Shown here one piece after another: positions 24,543 through 33,052 of a stretch of DNA of 34,230 nt. A program made the position numbers and the translations under genes. Source of the DNA: an uncultured Lachnospiraceae bacterium. GTDB taxonomy: Bacteria; Bacillota; Clostridia; Lachnospirales; Lachnospiraceae. The notes beneath the pieces are model-generated. The model worked only from the letters and a program-made list of their open reading frames with translations, was not told the origin of the DNA and searched no databases. How positions within the stretch are numbered: position 1 is the first letter of the stretch; the number at the start of each line of letters is the position of its first letter. Location: the NCBI GenBank assembly GCA_934338765.1, contig CAKRHL010000004.1, forward strand, positions 1 through 34,230. Direction: 5' to 3'.

Positions 24543-25825
24543 TGTACACCGCATTATTTTTATTATCAGAGCTAATTTATAGTTACTCATTATATAAGAT
24601 GCTGAGGGCGTTATCCGGAAAATGTCGTATTGGAAAGACAGGTGAGATTGTCTGCTATCTGATATACGGTCTTTTGACAGGCAGTGTTTATCTTTTGTGG
24701 AATATTCCGATGTTGACCATTCTTTCAAATTTAGTATTTTTGTATTTGCTATCTATGCTGTATGAAGGCAAAATGTCGGGGCGGATTTTTTATGTTATAT
24801 TAATTCTGGTATTACTTGCGGGTGCAGAGACAATCGCAATGCAGCTCATGCGGGAACTGCCTACGGAGGTTATTTCGGAAAATATAGAATATGGCAATAT
24901 ATTTACGGTATATCTGGGACGCTTGGTACAGCTTGTAATATTTGAAATGGTGGTAAAAATTATTGGACGAAAGCGGCATAAATTCACAGCGTATCAGTTG
25001 GGGAGTTTTCTTGTGATCTCAGTGGGAAGCATTTATTTGGAGATAACCTTATATCTGGAAATGATCCGTGAAAATCCGGTGTTTGTAACGGCTACCTGTA
25101 TTATTATTCTTCTTGTGGATGTGTGCATTATATGGGGTTATGATATGTTGTCTCAGGAATATCAGAAAGCCAAGAAAAGCGAAATGCTGGCTCTGAAAAA
25201 TGAGGCGTATCAAAAGGAAATAGATATCATGAAAAATCAGGAGTTGTCTATACGCCGGATGCGGCACGATATAAAAAATCACTGTATTGCGTTAGGCGAG
25301 TTGGCGAAGCAAAAAGATAACGACAAAATTCTGCAGTATTTGCAGGAAATGCTGCAGGAAATGGAGACAAAACAGGTTTGGCTTCAGACCGGAAATATTG
25401 TGATTGATGGTTTTGTCAATTATAAATTTACTCAGGCAGAAAACCATGGCATACATTGTCAGGCAGAAGCAAAAATTCCAAGAGATCTTCCTTTGGATGA
25501 ATTTGCGTGTGCCGGTATTTTAGGAAATCTGCTGGATAATGCTATAGAGGCTGCGGCACAGGCACAGGAACCAGAGATCCGTTTGCTATTGGGATATGAT
25601 AAAAAAGTACTGAAACTGCAGATTAATAATACATATCAAGGCGAAATAAAAAAACAGAAAGGGGAGTTTGTTACTCAAAAGGGGGACAAGAAACGACATG
25701 GATATGGACTTAATAGTGTAAAAAGATCTGTGGAACGATGTCATGGGCAGATAAAAACAGAATATATGGAAGGAAGATTCTCTGTTTTTGTGATGTTGCC
25801 TATAATGGAAAATAGGGAAAAATAA
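24542..25825 (+). CDS. AgrC-like sensor histidine kinase (GHKL)
   Basis: 427 residues. Six or so membrane segments (residues 1-200) form the sensor, as in peptide-sensing AgrC/ComD kinases, followed by a coiled segment. The H-box RRMRHDIKNH has phospho-His242. The N-box LGNLLDNAIEAA has Asn333. The G-box is HGYGLNSVKRSVERC, and the ATPase domain ends near the C-terminus. The DIKNH form is diagnostic for this class, whose partners are LytTR regulators. It is translated from the stop of the receiver-deleted regulator, which it cannot phosphorylate; the probable target is the full regulator at 16523. The ligand is unknown. Confidence 0.92.
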   Translation: MYTALFLLSELIYSYSLYKMLRALSGKCRIGKTGEIVCYLIYGLLTGSVYLLWNIPMLTILSNLVFLYLLSMLYEGKMSGRIFYVILILVLLAGAETIAMQLMRELPTEVISENIEYGNIFTVYLGRLVQLVIFEMVVKIIGRKRHKFTAYQLGSFLVISVGSIYLEITLYLEMIRENPVFVTATCIIILLVDVCIIWGYDMLSQEYQKAKKSEMLALKNEAYQKEIDIMKNQELSIRRMRHDIKNHCIALGELAKQKDNDKILQYLQEMLQEMETKQVWLQTGNIVIDGFVNYKFTQAENHGIHCQAEAKIPRDLPLDEFACAGILGNLLDNAIEAAAQAQEPEIRLLLGYDKKVLKLQINNTYQGEIKKQKGEFVTQKGDKKRHGYGLNSVKRSVERCHGQIKTEYMEGRFSVFVMLPIMENREK

Positions 25826-25846
25826 TACAATATACATCAATAAAAT

Positions 25847-25903
25847 AAATTCACAACAATAAAAGCCCAATTCACAACATTGGGCTTTTATTGTTGTGAA
25901 TTT
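25847..25903. promoter_or_regulatory. 24-bp perfect palindrome with repeated 10-mers, putative operator 2
   Basis: Arms 25847-25870 and 25880-25903 pair perfectly around the loop TTCACAACA. ATTCACAACA is at 25849-25858 and 25870-25879 (21-bp pitch) and inverted at 25892-25901. Compared with operator 1 the arms differ (AATAAAAGCCC against AATTAAGGCCC), but each change is matched on the other arm. The loop, the 10-mers and the pitch are unchanged. No T tract follows. Confidence 0.75.
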
Positions 25904-25907
25904 GTTA

Positions 25908-25913
25908 CATAAT
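25908..25913 (+). promoter_or_regulatory. Candidate -10 box of the ABC/M1-like operon
   Basis: CATAAT begins 28 bases after the second direct repeat, exactly as at 17376, and ends 51 bases before the first gene. Confidence 0.5.
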
Positions 25914-25964
25914 GAACTCGGTAACCATTTGACAGGGACTATTAGTAAAAGAAAGAGGTAGATT

Positions 25965-27749
25965 ATGTTTATCTTACACTTAAAAAAGCTGATGAGAAAT
26001 CCTGTTATATGTAATGCGATATTGCTGACAATAGGAGGATATTTATGGTATTTATTTTTCGGTTTTGAGGATTATTTTGGTACATACCTGGGCAGCGCAT
26101 TATCAAAGATGATCGTGATAACTCCGATTATGTTTTTTGTGTTTTTATTTCTGTCGTATGAAGTGTTTTTTACATTCAGGAAAGATAACTTTAATGAAGC
26201 GTTAAGTGCGGGAAAAATATCTTTTCGATATCAGAAATATGATTTTTTATTTCTTTTTCTTTTAAATGCCATCTGCTTGATTGCAATGATCTGTTTCCAA
26301 ATTGGTTATTATCAAAGGACCGGATACAGCACCAAAGCACTTAGTATATATACTGTTCGGATTTGTATGATGTATTATGGACTTACACTTCTTTTTGCAA
26401 TATTTGCGGGTTGGGTATTATCCGGAATAAAGAAGCGTCTTGTTGGTCTGTCACTACTTTTGTTAACATTTTATATATTTGATGATTCATTCTTTTCACT
26501 TTTATTGGGAATAGCCGGAACGAATAAGACGTTGTGGAAAATCAGTACATTGTTTTCTATATTCACATGGCAGCGAGAGATGGTCTCTGATGATATATAT
26601 TATTTAATGTCAGCGGAGAATGTTCATCTGTATTGCATTCTGTTCTGGATAGGAATGACGATGGTTGTGGCCGCATTGATGCAGAGAAAAAAGATCAGCA
26701 TTGTTTTTGGTGGCTTCAGTATACTGATGTTGATCGGATTTTTCCTTGACAACGGTGCGGTATATGCTCCAAGTGTAAGTAGTTATTTTGATAAATATTA
26801 CGAAAGTCAGAAATATTATGAATATGAAGATACAACACGGCCGGGCAAGACATGGGAAAAAGCGGACTTTAAGATAACAGGGTATGATCTTACGATGCAC
26901 ATTAATGATAACTTGACATGTAATGCATCAATGCAATTGGATCACAAAAATCTCGATAATTATGATTTTACTCTGTATCATGCCTATCATGTTAAATCGG
27001 TTACGGATGACAGTGGAAACAATCTGGATTATATAAGAAACGGAGATTATATTACAATTAAAAATTCAGGAAACATTAATGGAATCACTATTTGTTATGA
27101 AGGAGCAAGCCAGATATTTTATTCTACATCCCAGGCCGTTATGTTGCCGGCAAATTTTGAATATTATCCGGTGGCCGGGCATCAGAAAGTATATTTGCTG
27201 AATGTGAATAACAACTGTTTTACATACGAACTTCCTAAAGATGATATTCCTTACAAGGTGACACTTTATACAAAAGGAAGTTATCCTGTTTATACGAACT
27301 TTCCGGAGTCAGGAACGGCAAAAAAGAAGGGACTGTATTGGTGTAGGACATTTTCCGGTAAAAGTAATGGCTTAACGATTCTTGCAAGTTATTTTGCAAC
27401 GGAAAAGGAGGTTGGTGGCGTCAGAGTGATTTATTCCCTGATTGATAATAAAGATTCCCACAATGCGCCAATTGATACAGAACATGAAAAGGAATTTCAA
27501 AAGACATTCCAAAAGATGGGATCTAAGGGAATATCTGTCCAAGGAAAAACTTTTTTTGCTTTTCCGGAATTTATGGGTATTGACGAAAATCATTGTTTTG
27601 CGGATGATCATTTTGGAGGACAAATTTGGTCCATAAAAAAACAGGCAGTAAATTTCTATAAAAAGGGTGTTGTATATCAGGAATCTGATGAAGAAGGCAG
27701 AAAAATGCTGGAGGAGTCAAAACGTATGTTGGAAGAAGGGGGAGAATGA
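25965..27749 (+). CDS. ABC-2 type membrane protein fused to an M1-peptidase-like extracellular domain
   Basis: 594 residues. Residues 1-265 hold about six or seven membrane segments in the style of ABC-2 permeases. Residues 275-594 are outside the membrane and beta-rich, starting FKITGYDLTMHINDNLTC. They resemble the N-terminal domain of M1 aminopeptidases as found in ABC permease/M1 fusions. The zinc motif HExxH is absent, so the domain should bind rather than cut. The C-terminus is charged (EEGRKMLEESKRMLEEGGE). The ATPase gene starts two bases after the stop, and a second small permease follows. AGAGG precedes the start. It is the first gene after operator 2. Confidence 0.7.
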   Translation: MFILHLKKLMRNPVICNAILLTIGGYLWYLFFGFEDYFGTYLGSALSKMIVITPIMFFVFLFLSYEVFFTFRKDNFNEALSAGKISFRYQKYDFLFLFLLNAICLIAMICFQIGYYQRTGYSTKALSIYTVRICMMYYGLTLLFAIFAGWVLSGIKKRLVGLSLLLLTFYIFDDSFFSLLLGIAGTNKTLWKISTLFSIFTWQREMVSDDIYYLMSAENVHLYCILFWIGMTMVVAALMQRKKISIVFGGFSILMLIGFFLDNGAVYAPSVSSYFDKYYESQKYYEYEDTTRPGKTWEKADFKITGYDLTMHINDNLTCNASMQLDHKNLDNYDFTLYHAYHVKSVTDDSGNNLDYIRNGDYITIKNSGNINGITICYEGASQIFYSTSQAVMLPANFEYYPVAGHQKVYLLNVNNNCFTYELPKDDIPYKVTLYTKGSYPVYTNFPESGTAKKKGLYWCRTFSGKSNGLTILASYFATEKEVGGVRVIYSLIDNKDSHNAPIDTEHEKEFQKTFQKMGSKGISVQGKTFFAFPEFMGIDENHCFADDHFGGQIWSIKKQAVNFYKKGVVYQESDEEGRKMLEESKRMLEEGGE

Positions 27750-27750
27750 A

Positions 27751-28605
27751 ATGAATAATGGTATAGATAATGGCATTAAGGTTTGCCATTTGTCAAAATC
27801 TTTTCGCAGAAAAAAGGTTCTTGATGATGTGAATTTTACATTGGAGACGGGAATATGTGGTATTTTAGGTCCTAATGGCGCAGGGAAGACGACGCTTATG
27901 CGTTGTATCACAGGACTTTATCCCTTTGATGGGGAAATAGAGATGGCAGGGAAAAAACTCTGCAAAAAAACACAGATGGGAATTGGCTATCTGCCACAGA
28001 AATTCGGTCTTTATCCGGAATTAACGGTGTATGAAATGATGAAGTATTTTTGCAAGCTGAAGAAGATTCCGGAAAAACAGACACGTGACATGATAGACAG
28101 AAGTCTTAAAATGGTCAATTTGGATGGAGAAGAGAAAAAACAGGTAAAAAAGCTGTCAGGAGGAATGGTGCGTAGACTTGGAATTGCACAGGCTTTTCTA
28201 GGGGAGGCGAGTATTGTTCTGCTGGATGAGCCGACGGCGGGACTGGATCCGGAGGAAAGAATGCGTTTCAAAAATATTATTACCAACATGGGAAGGGATA
28301 AGCTTGTTATTGTTTCCACGCACATTGTAGAAGATGTGGAAGCTTGCTGTGATCATATAATGGTGTTGGAAAAAGGGCATAATAAATTTTTGGGCAGAAA
28401 TGATGATCTGATAAGCCGTGCAGAAGGAAAGATCATGGAACTCCGGGAGGATGAGCTTGCTGAAAAAGACATTTTATTTACAGAAAAAACATTTATCAGG
28501 GATGGAAAGAAAATGTATCGGGTGATTACAAAACAAAAAACAGAACACGCCGTTCCGGCGACAGTGGAGGATGGTTATTTATGTGTGCTGAAGGAAGATT
28601 ATTAA
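27751..28605 (+). CDS. ABC transporter ATPase (ABC-2/CcmA type)
   Basis: 284 residues from ATG 27751, which has AAGGGGGAG in front; upstream in-frame ATGs lie within the previous gene and give an atypical start. Walker A GPNGAGKTT (40-48), Q-loop YLPQKFG, signature LSGGMVRRLG (135-144), Walker B IVLLDEPTAGLD with D159 and E160, and the H-loop as VSTHIVEDV. It should power the permeases on both sides. The C-terminal 70 residues are the variable tail common in drug/peptide/lantibiotic-type exporters. The last 25 bases overlap the next gene. Confidence 0.93.
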   Translation: MNNGIDNGIKVCHLSKSFRRKKVLDDVNFTLETGICGILGPNGAGKTTLMRCITGLYPFDGEIEMAGKKLCKKTQMGIGYLPQKFGLYPELTVYEMMKYFCKLKKIPEKQTRDMIDRSLKMVNLDGEEKKQVKKLSGGMVRRLGIAQAFLGEASIVLLDEPTAGLDPEERMRFKNIITNMGRDKLVIVSTHIVEDVEACCDHIMVLEKGHNKFLGRNDDLISRAEGKIMELREDELAEKDILFTEKTFIRDGKKMYRVITKQKTEHAVPATVEDGYLCVLKEDY

Positions 28606-29210
28606 ACAGACTGAGAATGATATGGATACAGTGGAGAGGGATGAAGAAGATAAAATATATTCCGTTTTTGGTGAATTATATTTTGTTTCCCATATCAATT
28701 TTGGCATTAAAAAGACTTCCGGACAATTCTTATCCGGAAATGTATGTGGAGCAGCTGGCGTTTTTGTTTATTCCGGCACTTAGTACCTGGTGGCCGGCAT
28801 GTATACTGCAAGAGTATATTGAGGGGGATGGTGCGGAAACGCTTAGATTGTATGAGCAATCAAAGCTTGCAGATGTGTGCGCTTATCTTGTTTTATATTA
28901 CATATGTATTATGCCGCTTATATTATGTTTTATGAACATGTATCCAAGGATTATGCCGGAAGTATATTTGCGTTTGTTTGCACAATGTATATTTAGCGTA
29001 GGTGCCGTTTATATGTTTTCATTTATGTTTCAGTCTATCACAGCGGCATTTATACCGGTACTGGCATATGATCTGTTTGCAGAAAATAGGATATTTACGC
29101 TGTTGAGCCGTTTGCAAATTGAAAATGTTGTAACAACAGGGTCTTATGTGTTTTGCGGAATTGTGTTTTTTTTAATTGGTGTGACTTATCACAGATATAT
29201 CAGGAACTAA
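28581..29210 (+). CDS. Small ABC permease-like membrane protein
   Basis: 209 residues with five or six membrane segments and few charges between them, the size of a half ABC-2 permease. The start at 28581 is supported by TGGAGG ten bases before it and by the overlap with the ATPase gene. It probably pairs with the membrane part of the 25965 protein to form the exporter channel. No specific family signature is recognisable. It is the last gene of the operon; no clear terminator was found after it. Confidence 0.75.
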   Translation: MCAEGRLLNRLRMIWIQWRGMKKIKYIPFLVNYILFPISILALKRLPDNSYPEMYVEQLAFLFIPALSTWWPACILQEYIEGDGAETLRLYEQSKLADVCAYLVLYYICIMPLILCFMNMYPRIMPEVYLRLFAQCIFSVGAVYMFSFMFQSITAAFIPVLAYDLFAENRIFTLLSRLQIENVVTTGSYVFCGIVFFLIGVTYHRYIRN

Positions 29211-29278
29211 GATGCACACAGCATTCGGAAGAAAAAGAACGGTTTGTAAAAAATCGTTTGATTGATTTTGAAATTTGC

Positions 29279-29307
29279 TTATCATTTTGAGTTGCTTGTG
29301 TTATACT
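29279..29307 (+). promoter_or_regulatory. Candidate promoter for the anchored protein and FtsX-type exporter
   Basis: TTATCA (29279-29284), 17-bp spacer, TATACT (29302-29307), 64 bases before the gene start. Confidence 0.45.
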
Positions 29308-29371
29308 TTTATTCATAGCATGAGCCAGCGGAAGTTTGAGTTAGTAAAAGAAAAAAGGAGGGGGGATTCGA

Positions 29372-30265
29372 ATGAAAAAGTTTTTATTTTCTATTATCAC
29401 AATTTTTGCTTGTGTGGTGGGGATGGGAACCTTCGCCAAGGCATATACGGTGACGGTACAGAAGGACGGAATATATGGGGAGAAGATTCCGGATACGGTC
29501 ATTGATAATGCACCGGCATTGTTTCAAAAAAGTGTGAAGAAAGCGTTGAAATACGACCAAAAGTATAAGGACGCGGATGCGGTGACCAGAGCAAACAAAA
29601 TACCGTCTCCATACGATAAATTTCTGGATATTGCCAAAAAGATCAAGGATTCCGATGAAATCGTGCTCCGGAATCCATTTTATATCTATACGGTATGGGA
29701 TCAGGCGGATAGAGGAGGCGGACCTGCCGAATATTATTTCCTGGCACAGCAGAATGGGGAAAAGCTGTGTTATTTCAGTCTTGAAATTGACGAGACCGAT
29801 CATAAAATCCGTTTTGAATATGATAAACTCATGGATCAGTATTTTAAATATGATGAAAAGACCATGAAGGATGCGATATTTTACGAGATTGATTTCATAA
29901 CCTATGCCGAGACACCGGACAAGGTCTATGAGGTGAGAGATCAAAAGGACCGCGGAAATATGATGGCAGGAAGCGATGGATCGAATCTGGAAAAGACCGT
30001 GAAGAAATTTAAACAAAAGGATTATCGTGAAAAAAAGGATGAGATATTGTCTTATCTTGCAAAGGCTAAGAAGGATGGAGTATCCCGTAAAACAGAGAAA
30101 AATTTGAAACTCGAATTGAAGGATGATTATGTTGAGTCAGAGGATGACAGCAAAGATGCCGGTATCACCAAGATGATCTATCCGGTGATCGCCGCAGCCT
30201 GTATCCTTGTGATTGCGGTTGTAATCTTCCTTGTACGGAAACGAAAGAAAAACAGTCTCAGCTAA
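29372..30265 (+). CDS. Exported single-pass membrane protein of unknown function
   Basis: 297 residues. A signal peptide (MKKFLFSIITIFACVVGMG..., cleaved near AKA) is followed by an outer domain of about 230 residues, Lys/Asp-rich with strands such as PFYIYTVWDQADRGGGPAEYYF. A short charged segment leads to one C-terminal membrane helix (about 270-288) with an RKRKKN tail. The layout equals that of the 20770 protein. Strong AGGAGGGG ribosome site. The FtsX-type exporter starts 65 bases later, so this may be its surface partner or sensor. I do not recognise a family. Confidence 0.75.
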   Translation: MKKFLFSIITIFACVVGMGTFAKAYTVTVQKDGIYGEKIPDTVIDNAPALFQKSVKKALKYDQKYKDADAVTRANKIPSPYDKFLDIAKKIKDSDEIVLRNPFYIYTVWDQADRGGGPAEYYFLAQQNGEKLCYFSLEIDETDHKIRFEYDKLMDQYFKYDEKTMKDAIFYEIDFITYAETPDKVYEVRDQKDRGNMMAGSDGSNLEKTVKKFKQKDYREKKDEILSYLAKAKKDGVSRKTEKNLKLELKDDYVESEDDSKDAGITKMIYPVIAAACILVIAVVIFLVRKRKKNSLS

Positions 30266-30329
30266 TTTGCAGTCTTTGATGCAGCTTCATAAAGAATGCG
30301 GGAAGGTAAATTAGATGGGAGGTCTGCTT

Positions 30330-31568
30330 ATGAAATACATATTAAAAAATATCAGGTCCTTTGCAAAGGATTATACGAAGATATTTGTGCTGCTGATCGT
30401 TACGATCATGGCATCGACGCTGATCATTCATCTGTCCTACGGAATGTTCCGGGAATATAAAGAGCGGAAAGAGCTGAGCCGCAGTGCCACCAATGAGATC
30501 GTGTTCCGGTTGAAGGGATCATATGTTTCCGGTGTACAGGACAGTGCTGACGGGATGGGAAAATTGACGGTTATGGGGGATCTGAATGATCAAAAGTATG
30601 AAAAACGGGAAGATGTTCCGGATCTGACGGCAGCAGATATCAAGAAGTTTGCCAAAGAAGTGGATCAGGAGGTGGCAGGAAAGCTTCTGAATATCCACAC
30701 CGGGATCCTGGAGGGAGAGTACCGGTTTGACACAGACTTTCTGATCGATCACGGACGGATCGTCAACAGCGGTGATTATGGCCCGGATTCTTTTTATAAT
30801 TATGTGTTCGGATCGATGACCGTGAATATTTTCCAGTACGGCAGATATTTTTCAGACCGGGAGTATGCCGAGGGAGACAAGGTGTGCATCATGTATGGTG
30901 TTCAAAAGGAGCCTGAGGGGGACTATCTCAAGAAAAATATGACAGAATCCGGAACCGTGATGATCGGCGGAGATGAATATGAGATCATTGGTCTGCAGAA
31001 TGGAATCGGGACAGGATTTCTGCCGATTACAGCGGTAGGAGAAGATGCGGTTCTTCTGGATGAGATCGATATGCGGTTTAAGGACAATATTTCCCTGCGG
31101 GAGATCAATCTGCTGATCAAGGCGGCAGAAAAATGTTTTGGAGACAGGGTGGAATGTAATTATGATCTGCAGGAAACAGAGGACAATGATTATATGTATA
31201 ATACAGTTCTGCTACTGATATTGGTAGTTTCTATGGTGGCGGCATTTAACTTCTGTGCGTTATATCATTACATTGTGACCACCAGACAGCGGACGCTGAA
31301 GATTTTCCGGATATGCGGTCTGAGCCATAGTAAGAGTGTCCGGCTGTATCTGGGAGAATGTTCGGTCCTGTCGGCAGGAACTTATCTGGTGACACTGCTT
31401 TTGTTTCGTTATCTTCTGATGCCGTTTCTGGCTGGCAGGTGGAATGTATTTGATTTCCATTTTCCGGTCCGGGTATATGGAATGTTATTTCTAATCTTTT
31501 TTGTGTCCTCCTTTGTGCTTCAGTTCGTGATGATCCACTGGACATTGAAAAAGAAAATGATCCGCTAG
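30330..31568 (+). CDS. FtsX/MacB-like ABC permease
   Basis: 412 residues from ATG 30330. The in-frame ATG at 30315 is rejected because GGGAGG lies between the two and sits seven bases before the second. There is an N-terminal membrane helix (about 16-36) on a MKYILKNIRSFAKDYTKIF start, a large extracellular domain (about 40-290), then three C-terminal membrane helices: the FtsX/MacB topology. Such permeases work mechanically rather than as channels. Paired with the next permease and the ATPase at 33053. Confidence 0.88.
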   Translation: MKYILKNIRSFAKDYTKIFVLLIVTIMASTLIIHLSYGMFREYKERKELSRSATNEIVFRLKGSYVSGVQDSADGMGKLTVMGDLNDQKYEKREDVPDLTAADIKKFAKEVDQEVAGKLLNIHTGILEGEYRFDTDFLIDHGRIVNSGDYGPDSFYNYVFGSMTVNIFQYGRYFSDREYAEGDKVCIMYGVQKEPEGDYLKKNMTESGTVMIGGDEYEIIGLQNGIGTGFLPITAVGEDAVLLDEIDMRFKDNISLREINLLIKAAEKCFGDRVECNYDLQETEDNDYMYNTVLLLILVVSMVAAFNFCALYHYIVTTRQRTLKIFRICGLSHSKSVRLYLGECSVLSAGTYLVTLLLFRYLLMPFLAGRWNVFDFHFPVRVYGMLFLIFFVSSFVLQFVMIHWTLKKKMIR

Positions 31569-31625
31569 TACAACGAAAATGAAAGCAATGATTCATGATC
31601 TGTTGTACCGAAAGGAGGAAAATGT

Positions 31626-32993
31626 ATGACATGGAAGTATGCGGTACGTGAGTGCAGAATGCACATTGTAATGTCGGTTCTGTGCCTGATACAGGCGGTG
31701 TTTTTATTTGCCATTGTGACAGGACTTTTGTCTATCTTTATGATGCGTTACGAGAAATATCAGCCGGTGCAGAAGCTTGTAGAGCAGAAAGGATTTATTT
31801 GTAATTTATCAGGCAGTCATTATATAGAGGGAGAACACGAAGGAAAAATGGTGGAAACCTCTCAGGCATATAAGGCAATGCTGAAGGATGCAGAGGTTTG
31901 CGGACAGTATGATGTGAAGGCTTTTGTCGAAGAGACACAGGAGGTTGCGGACGCAAGGAAAGAAGGCTCTTTCCGTAACAATGTCCGGGCTTATGATGAC
32001 GGCTGGATCAGCGGATATACTCCGAAGCTGCAGTCGGGAAGCTGGCTTAAGACAGGGAATCAGGAAGAAAAGTATCTGGAGGCAGTGGTGCTGCAGAACC
32101 AGGAAAGGTATAAAACAGGGGATGTGGTATATGTGGATACCAACTCGGAAACGGAGCTTAAGACAAAGATCCCGGTAAAGATTATCGGTGTGATCGACCG
32201 AAATGCAGATATTATTTTTGAGTCCAATCAAGAGGGGTCCGCAGACTATCATATTCTTTTCAGCAATATGGTTAAGCAGTCGGAGGATGTGGAAAAGCTG
32301 GATTATATTACAGGGGAAAGTATCTTTCCGCCAATAACCTTTTTTGTTTCCAAAAAGAATCTGGACCGGGTGCAGGAGCAGTATGTGGATCAGGAAGCAG
32401 AAGAAAATTTATCGGAAAACAACAATGATGTATTAAATACAGACAAGGAAATCTTTTTTACAAGCTTGTCAGGTCTGGCACTGATCACCATGGATAAAAA
32501 ATGCTCAGATAAGCTGTACGCATACAATAAGAACCGGGTGGCTCAGATCTCTGACTTTCGGTTCCTGCATGATCTTGATTACATCAAAAAGAATACCTGG
32601 CAGAATATTATGGAAGATATTTCCGATCTGATCCCCGCCGGTGTGGGAATGATCCTTTTTACGATTATTTCCTTTGTGACACTTTCCACCCTGATGTATC
32701 AGAAAAACATGAAGAAATATTCTATTTATTATGTGCAGGGGCTGACCTGGAAGCAGATCTTCCGGATCCATATCCTGTATATATCGCTGATCATTCTGAC
32801 AGCACTGGTGCTTGGCATTCTGCTGATCCTTGTGGCAGGGCACTTCGGCATCTGGAGCGGACTGGCAGTGCAGCTTGGCGGCGTGCAGATTGCAGGCTGT
32901 CTGATCATTACGGTTCTGCTTCTGGTATCTTCTGCGTTAATGTGTCTTTCCTTGGTAAAGGGAAGATCGGCAAAGGAGATTTTGCAGGAGTAG
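31626..32993 (+). CDS. FtsX/MacB-like ABC permease
   Basis: 455 residues, same topology as the preceding gene: one N-terminal helix (about 17-40), an extracellular domain of about 290 residues with low direct similarity to its partner, then three helices near the end. It ends with KGRSAKEILQE, the Lys/Glu tail common in these permeases. AAAGGAGG is seven bases before the ATG. It probably forms a heterodimer with the 30330 protein. Confidence 0.87.
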   Translation: MTWKYAVRECRMHIVMSVLCLIQAVFLFAIVTGLLSIFMMRYEKYQPVQKLVEQKGFICNLSGSHYIEGEHEGKMVETSQAYKAMLKDAEVCGQYDVKAFVEETQEVADARKEGSFRNNVRAYDDGWISGYTPKLQSGSWLKTGNQEEKYLEAVVLQNQERYKTGDVVYVDTNSETELKTKIPVKIIGVIDRNADIIFESNQEGSADYHILFSNMVKQSEDVEKLDYITGESIFPPITFFVSKKNLDRVQEQYVDQEAEENLSENNNDVLNTDKEIFFTSLSGLALITMDKKCSDKLYAYNKNRVAQISDFRFLHDLDYIKKNTWQNIMEDISDLIPAGVGMILFTIISFVTLSTLMYQKNMKKYSIYYVQGLTWKQIFRIHILYISLIILTALVLGILLILVAGHFGIWSGLAVQLGGVQIAGCLIITVLLLVSSALMCLSLVKGRSAKEILQE

Positions 32994-33052
32994 TTTGAAG
33001 GTTTCATATGACGGTTTTGAACCATGAGCCAAAGCTTGAAAGGGGGAGAAAT

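Larger units (their letters stand above)
23767..25916 (+). repeat. Module copy 2 of the dispersed direct duplication (nlpC remnant, receiver-less RR, kinase, palindrome)
   Basis: Same order and orientation as 15177-17384. Here nlpC has lost about 1.03 kb internally, the regulator has lost 228 bases in frame, and the kinase is complete. Homology ends after CATAATGAA; beyond it the two downstream operons are unrelated. Confidence 0.85.

Noticed and set aside
15177..25916. Transposon or integrative element as the cause of the duplication
   Set aside because: No transposase, integrase, terminal inverted repeats or target-site duplication were found in or around the interval.
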